A stretch of 6,984 nucleotides of DNA from Bacteroidota bacterium (lineage in GTDB: Bacteria > Bacteroidota > Bacteroidia > Flavobacteriales > Flavobacteriaceae). The notes under the pieces are model-generated. The model was not told where the DNA came from, ran no database searches, and saw only the letters and a program-made list of their open reading frames with translations. Below are positions 4,968 through 6,984 of this stretch, piece by piece (the stretch's first letter is position 1; each line of letters begins with the position of its first letter). A program made the translations under genes and the position numbers. The stretch covers positions 1-6,984 of the forward strand of contig JAEWLN010000089.1 of NCBI GenBank assembly GCA_023457535.1, in the 5' to 3' direction.

Positions 4968-5567
4968 ATGAAAAATATCCTTCATATCATGTCCAGCCCG
5001 CGCGGCGAAGTTTCTTACAGCATCCGTCTGGGGCGCGCCATTGTCAGTAAAATCGCCGAAGCGCATCCCGGAAGTATCCTCGTGGAGCGAAATGTTGCCC
5101 AACACAATCTGCCGCATTTGTCTTCTACGCATCTGGAATCGTTTTTTACACCGCCGGAATTGCAAACGGACGCCAATCGTGCGGCTATTGCACAATCGGA
5201 TCAGGCCGTTGCTGAGGTCAAAGCCGCTGACATTATCGTCATTGGCGTACCGTTGTACAATTTTGGAGTGCCTTCCACATTGAAGTCATGGATCGACCAC
5301 ATTGTGCGCGTCGGGCAAACATTTCGGTATGACCCAGACGGATCCAAAGGGTTGCTCAGCAACAAAAAAGTATATGTAGCGCTGGCTTCGGGCGGCGTGT
5401 ATTCCAATGGGCCGATGCAACGGTTCGATTCGGTCACGCCCTATCTTAAAAATGTGTTTTCGTTCATCGGTATTCCGGATGTCGAGGTGGTTCGCGCCGA
5501 GGGTACCCAAATTCCCAACCTGGCCCCCACGGCGCTCGAAAAAGGAATTGCTGCGATCGCGGTATAA
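4968..5567 (+). CDS. azoR: FMN-dependent NADH:quinone oxidoreductase / azoreductase
   Basis: This 199-residue cytoplasmic flavodoxin-fold enzyme matches the AzoR (AcpD) family, whose E. coli member is about 201 residues. It uses NAD(P)H and FMN for two-electron reduction of quinones and azo compounds, and relatives protect against quinone and thiol stress. The FMN phosphate-binding segment SSPRGEVSYSIRL is at 9-21, VPLYNFGVPSTLKSWIDHIVRVGQTF is at 94-119 and the flavin-contact turn ALASGGVYS is at 138-146. The start at 4968 follows the A-rich leader and gives the standard KNILHIMSSPRG N-terminus. It is transcribed away from the HxlR regulator gene across a palindrome-bearing gap, the classic arrangement for regulated azoreductases. 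A bidirectional hairpin terminator follows the stop by 1 base. Confidence 0.93.
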   Translation: MKNILHIMSSPRGEVSYSIRLGRAIVSKIAEAHPGSILVERNVAQHNLPHLSSTHLESFFTPPELQTDANRAAIAQSDQAVAEVKAADIIVIGVPLYNFGVPSTLKSWIDHIVRVGQTFRYDPDGSKGLLSNKKVYVALASGGVYSNGPMQRFDSVTPYLKNVFSFIGIPDVEVVRAEGTQIPNLAPTALEKGIAAIAV

Positions 5568-5568
5568 A

Positions 5569-5595
5569 AAAAGCGGAACTTTGGGTTCCGCTTTT
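5569..5595. terminator. Bidirectional intrinsic terminator
   Basis: An 11-bp perfect stem, AAAAGCGGAAC (5569-5579) with GTTCCGCTTTT (5585-5595), encloses a 5-base loop. A-rich sequence precedes it and T-rich sequence follows, so it can act on both strands. It sits between the convergent azoR and PfpI-family genes, 1 base after one stop and 3 bases after the other. Confidence 0.88.
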
Positions 5596-5598
5596 GTT

Positions 5599-6147
5599 TT
5601 AATGGTGTTCGGGTTGGTGTTTGCCCTCCCTGATTTCTTCGGCCATCTTCTTGTTGAAGGCCGGCAGGTCATTGGGGGTTCGGCTGGTGACCAATCCGTT
5701 GTCGACCACCACTTCGCGGTCGACCCACTCGGCGCCTGCGTTCATAAGATCTGTTTTGACCGATGGGAATGAGGTTACCGTTCTTCCCCTGAGCACATCG
5801 GCTTCGATCAGGACTTGCGGCCCGTGGCAAATGGCGGCCACCGGCTTTCCGGCGTCGAAGAAAGCGCGCACAAAATCCACGGCGGTTTTCTCCAGTCGCA
5901 ATTTATCGGGATTCATCACACCGCCGGGCAAAACCAGCGCGTCATAATCTTCATGGCGTGCTTTATCGAGTGTGATGTCTACCGGATAATCTCTGCCCCA
6001 GTCTTTGTCCGCCCAGGCGCGAATCGATCCGGCTTCAGGACTTACAATGTGCGTTTCCCATCCCTGTTGTTCGAGAAATTCTTTAGGCGATTTGAGTTCA
6101 CTTTCCTCAAATCCGTGTGTGGCCAAAATGGCAATTTTCTTTTCCAT
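5599..6147 (-). CDS. PfpI/YhbO-like DJ-1 superfamily protein (type 1 glutamine amidotransferase-like)
   Basis: This 182-residue protein is of the DJ-1/ThiJ/PfpI superfamily, closest in pattern to E. coli YhbO (172 residues). The nucleophile elbow AICHGPQ at 105-111 gives Cys107 followed by His108. A conserved acidic segment GFEESELKSP (12-21) supplies the glutamate beside the cysteine. LVLPGG (71-76), LIEADVLRGRTVTSF (113-127) and VTSRTPNDLPAF (153-164) are family blocks. Members have been described as proteases, chaperones and methylglyoxal/glycation-damage hydrolases; which applies here cannot be decided from sequence. The C-terminus has a short polar tail ending HQPEHH. A near-consensus -7 element (TAACTTTA) lies about 23 bases upstream of the start on the minus strand. 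The gene shares a hairpin terminator with azoR, and both families are linked to reactive-carbonyl or quinone stress, though no co-regulation is shown. Confidence 0.92.
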   Translation of the reverse strand: MEKKIAILATHGFEESELKSPKEFLEQQGWETHIVSPEAGSIRAWADKDWGRDYPVDITLDKARHEDYDALVLPGGVMNPDKLRLEKTAVDFVRAFFDAGKPVAAICHGPQVLIEADVLRGRTVTSFPSVKTDLMNAGAEWVDREVVVDNGLVTSRTPNDLPAFNKKMAEEIREGKHQPEHH

Positions 6148-6169
6148 GATTTTTAATTTTGGTGAAACC

Positions 6170-6177
6170 TAAAGTTA
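6170..6177 (-). promoter_or_regulatory. Weak candidate -7 element of the PfpI-family gene
   Basis: TAACTTTA on the minus strand (6177-6170) differs from TAnnTTTG at one position and would start transcription near 6163, about 16 bases before the ATG at 6147. The best upstream TTG is about 24 bases away, longer than usual, so this is tentative. Confidence 0.3.
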
Positions 6178-6189
6178 AGGCGGCGAAAG

Positions 6190-6221
6190 AAATTTTATTG
6201 CCAAATTCATTTTAAAATTTG
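6190..6221. repeat. AT-rich inverted repeat in divergent gap
   Basis: AAATTTTA (6190-6197) and TAAAATTT (6213-6220) form an 8-bp perfect inverted repeat. A second pair, CAAATT (6202-6207) and AATTTG (6216-6221), shares the right arm, so two alternative pairings exist. It lies between the divergent PfpI-family and small secreted protein genes and could be an operator. AT-rich repeats of this size may also arise by chance. Confidence 0.3.
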
Positions 6222-6321
6222 ACGGCTTGTTGTTAAAGAAAATTGTAATCGTAAAACAATGGTTTGCAATCGTATAAGGCGTAAGGTGCGACAGTCAGGC
6301 AACTTTGTAAAAAGACATGTT

Positions 6322-6621
6322 ATGAAAACGATTTTGATAAGCCTGGCGTTGCTGACCTTTGGATCAGCCGCCGCGCAAACGGACAAACCAAGCAACGCCA
6401 CGCCCCAACCGACAAGCCCGCCCGTGATGACGGCGCCTGCAAATCCTTCATCAACGCCAACGCTCGATACAAGAAAAGGCACACAGGCAAAACAAAAACC
6501 AGCGGCGCCTGTGGGGCAACCGCCGGTCGATCAGACGCGCGCCGCCTCGCCATCGGGGGTTGAACGCCCTAAAACGGGAAATCCTAACAATCCAGCTACA
6601 GATCCGGTCCCGGCAAATTGA
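6322..6621 (+). CDS. Small secreted proline-rich protein of unknown function
   Basis: This 99-residue protein starts with a signal peptide, MKTILISLALLTFGSAAAQ, with cleavage likely at Ala18-Gln19. The mature part of about 81 residues contains 18 prolines and many Thr, Ser, Ala, Asn and Gln, with no cysteine and almost no aromatic or large hydrophobic residues. It should be disordered in the periplasm. There is no lipobox cysteine, so it is not a lipoprotein. I recognise no family. An in-frame ATG at 6259 would place 21 basic residues before the signal peptide and is rejected. CAACTTTG at 6300-6307 is one base from the -7 consensus but no TTG is correctly spaced. The response regulator gene begins 24 bases after the stop on the same strand, so the two may be co-transcribed. 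Confidence 0.7.
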   Translation: MKTILISLALLTFGSAAAQTDKPSNATPQPTSPPVMTAPANPSSTPTLDTRKGTQAKQKPAAPVGQPPVDQTRAASPSGVERPKTGNPNNPATDPVPAN

Positions 6622-6645
6622 TCGGTCTTGAAAAATCGAACGCCC

Positions 6646-6984
6646 ATGAAAAAACAATTGATCTATTATTTGGACGACGATACGGACGACCTGCATTTTT
6701 TTGGCGAAGCGGTCGAAGCGCTCGGTCATGACATGCGGCCATTTGTCAACGGCAATGTGATGCTGCGCACGCTCGAAAAGGAAAAGCAATTGCCCGATGT
6801 GATCTTTCTGGACATCATCATGCCTGTCTTCAACGGCGAACAAATTCTCGACATCATCAAAAAGTCGCCCAAGTGGAGCCATATTCCGGTCGTGCTGATT
6901 TCCGGGGCTTACGCCAAATCGGCAGTCGGAAAATACCTGGACGCCGGAGCGAATTACCTGATGAAAAAACCTGCTGATGTAGCC
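6646..6984 (+). CDS. Response regulator receiver (REC) domain protein, 3' end outside the window
   Basis: The first 113 codons form an almost complete CheY-like receiver domain; the frame is still open at the window end. The acidic pair is in LDDDTDD (9-15), the phospho-acceptor is Asp56 in FLDIIMP, the switch Ser86 is in VLISG and the conserved lysine is Lys108 in MKKP. All residues needed for phosphorylation and signalling are present. It would receive phosphate from a histidine kinase not seen here. Flavobacterial relatives with this N-terminus are usually single-domain receivers, but an output domain beyond the window cannot be excluded. The start at 6646 follows the stop of the small secreted protein gene by 24 bases, with no obvious promoter between. 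Confidence 0.9.
   Translation, partial: MKKQLIYYLDDDTDDLHFFGEAVEALGHDMRPFVNGNVMLRTLEKEKQLPDVIFLDIIMPVFNGEQILDIIKKSPKWSHIPVVLISGAYAKSAVGKYLDAGANYLMKKPADVA

Noticed and set aside
4875..5195. N-terminal extension of the HxlR regulator to an ATG at 5195
   Set aside because: It runs antisense through the start of azoR and the shared promoter gap; HxlR proteins are about 110-120 residues and the short form already contains the whole domain.
6259..6321. Upstream start of the small secreted protein
   Set aside because: It would bury the signal peptide behind 21 mostly basic residues; the ATG at 6322 begins a standard MKTILISLALL signal sequence.

Overview
The window looks like chromosomal DNA of a Bacteroidota member, probably a Flavobacteriaceae. 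The evidence is indirect. Starts lack Shine-Dalgarno sequences and follow A-rich leaders. Several intergenic gaps carry the Bacteroidota-type -7 element TAnnTTTG with a TTG about 20 bases upstream. The two signal peptides end in a Bacteroidota-like Ala-Gln (SAQ, AAAQ). The protein families are common in flavobacteria. The coding DNA is richer in G+C than is typical for Flavobacterium, so I do not name a genus.

Region 1 (1-724) has no credible gene. It is a polar, same-orientation array of the heptamer RTTCGAC (about 30 perfect copies), in clusters of 2-4 separated by spacers of the type A5-7 / AGTTTAAAGTTT / GTTGCGCTC. A perfect 117-bp duplication (1-117 and 395-511) and a non-heptamer island (281-394), associated with a 12-bp inverted repeat, show that the array grew by block duplication. 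It stops directly beside the first gene.

Region 2 (725-6147) holds seven single genes that strictly alternate in strand: a luciferase-like flavin oxidoreductase (-), an alpha/beta hydrolase (+), a 2H phosphoesterase (-), a secreted PQQ-type sugar dehydrogenase (+), an HxlR/DUF24 regulator (-), an FMN-dependent NADH azoreductase (+) and a PfpI/YhbO-like DJ-1 family protein (-). Convergent ends are very tight: a 7-bp overlap, a 2-bp gap and a 31-bp gap filled by a bidirectional hairpin terminator. The divergent gaps of 93-174 bp hold the promoters. The clearest regulatory unit is the regulator/azoreductase pair, whose shared gap contains two abutting perfect palindromes. It resembles the YodB-AzoR1 quinone/diamide response of Bacillus subtilis, and the regulator keeps a single N-terminal cysteine.

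Region 3 (6322-6984) has a small secreted proline-rich protein of unknown function. It is followed after 24 bp by a single-domain response regulator that runs off the end of the window.

The genes do not form one pathway. A loose theme of flavin redox and reactive-electrophile handling (flavin oxidoreductase, azoreductase, DJ-1 family, cysteine-bearing regulator) is an inference only. The most unusual element is the heptamer array.
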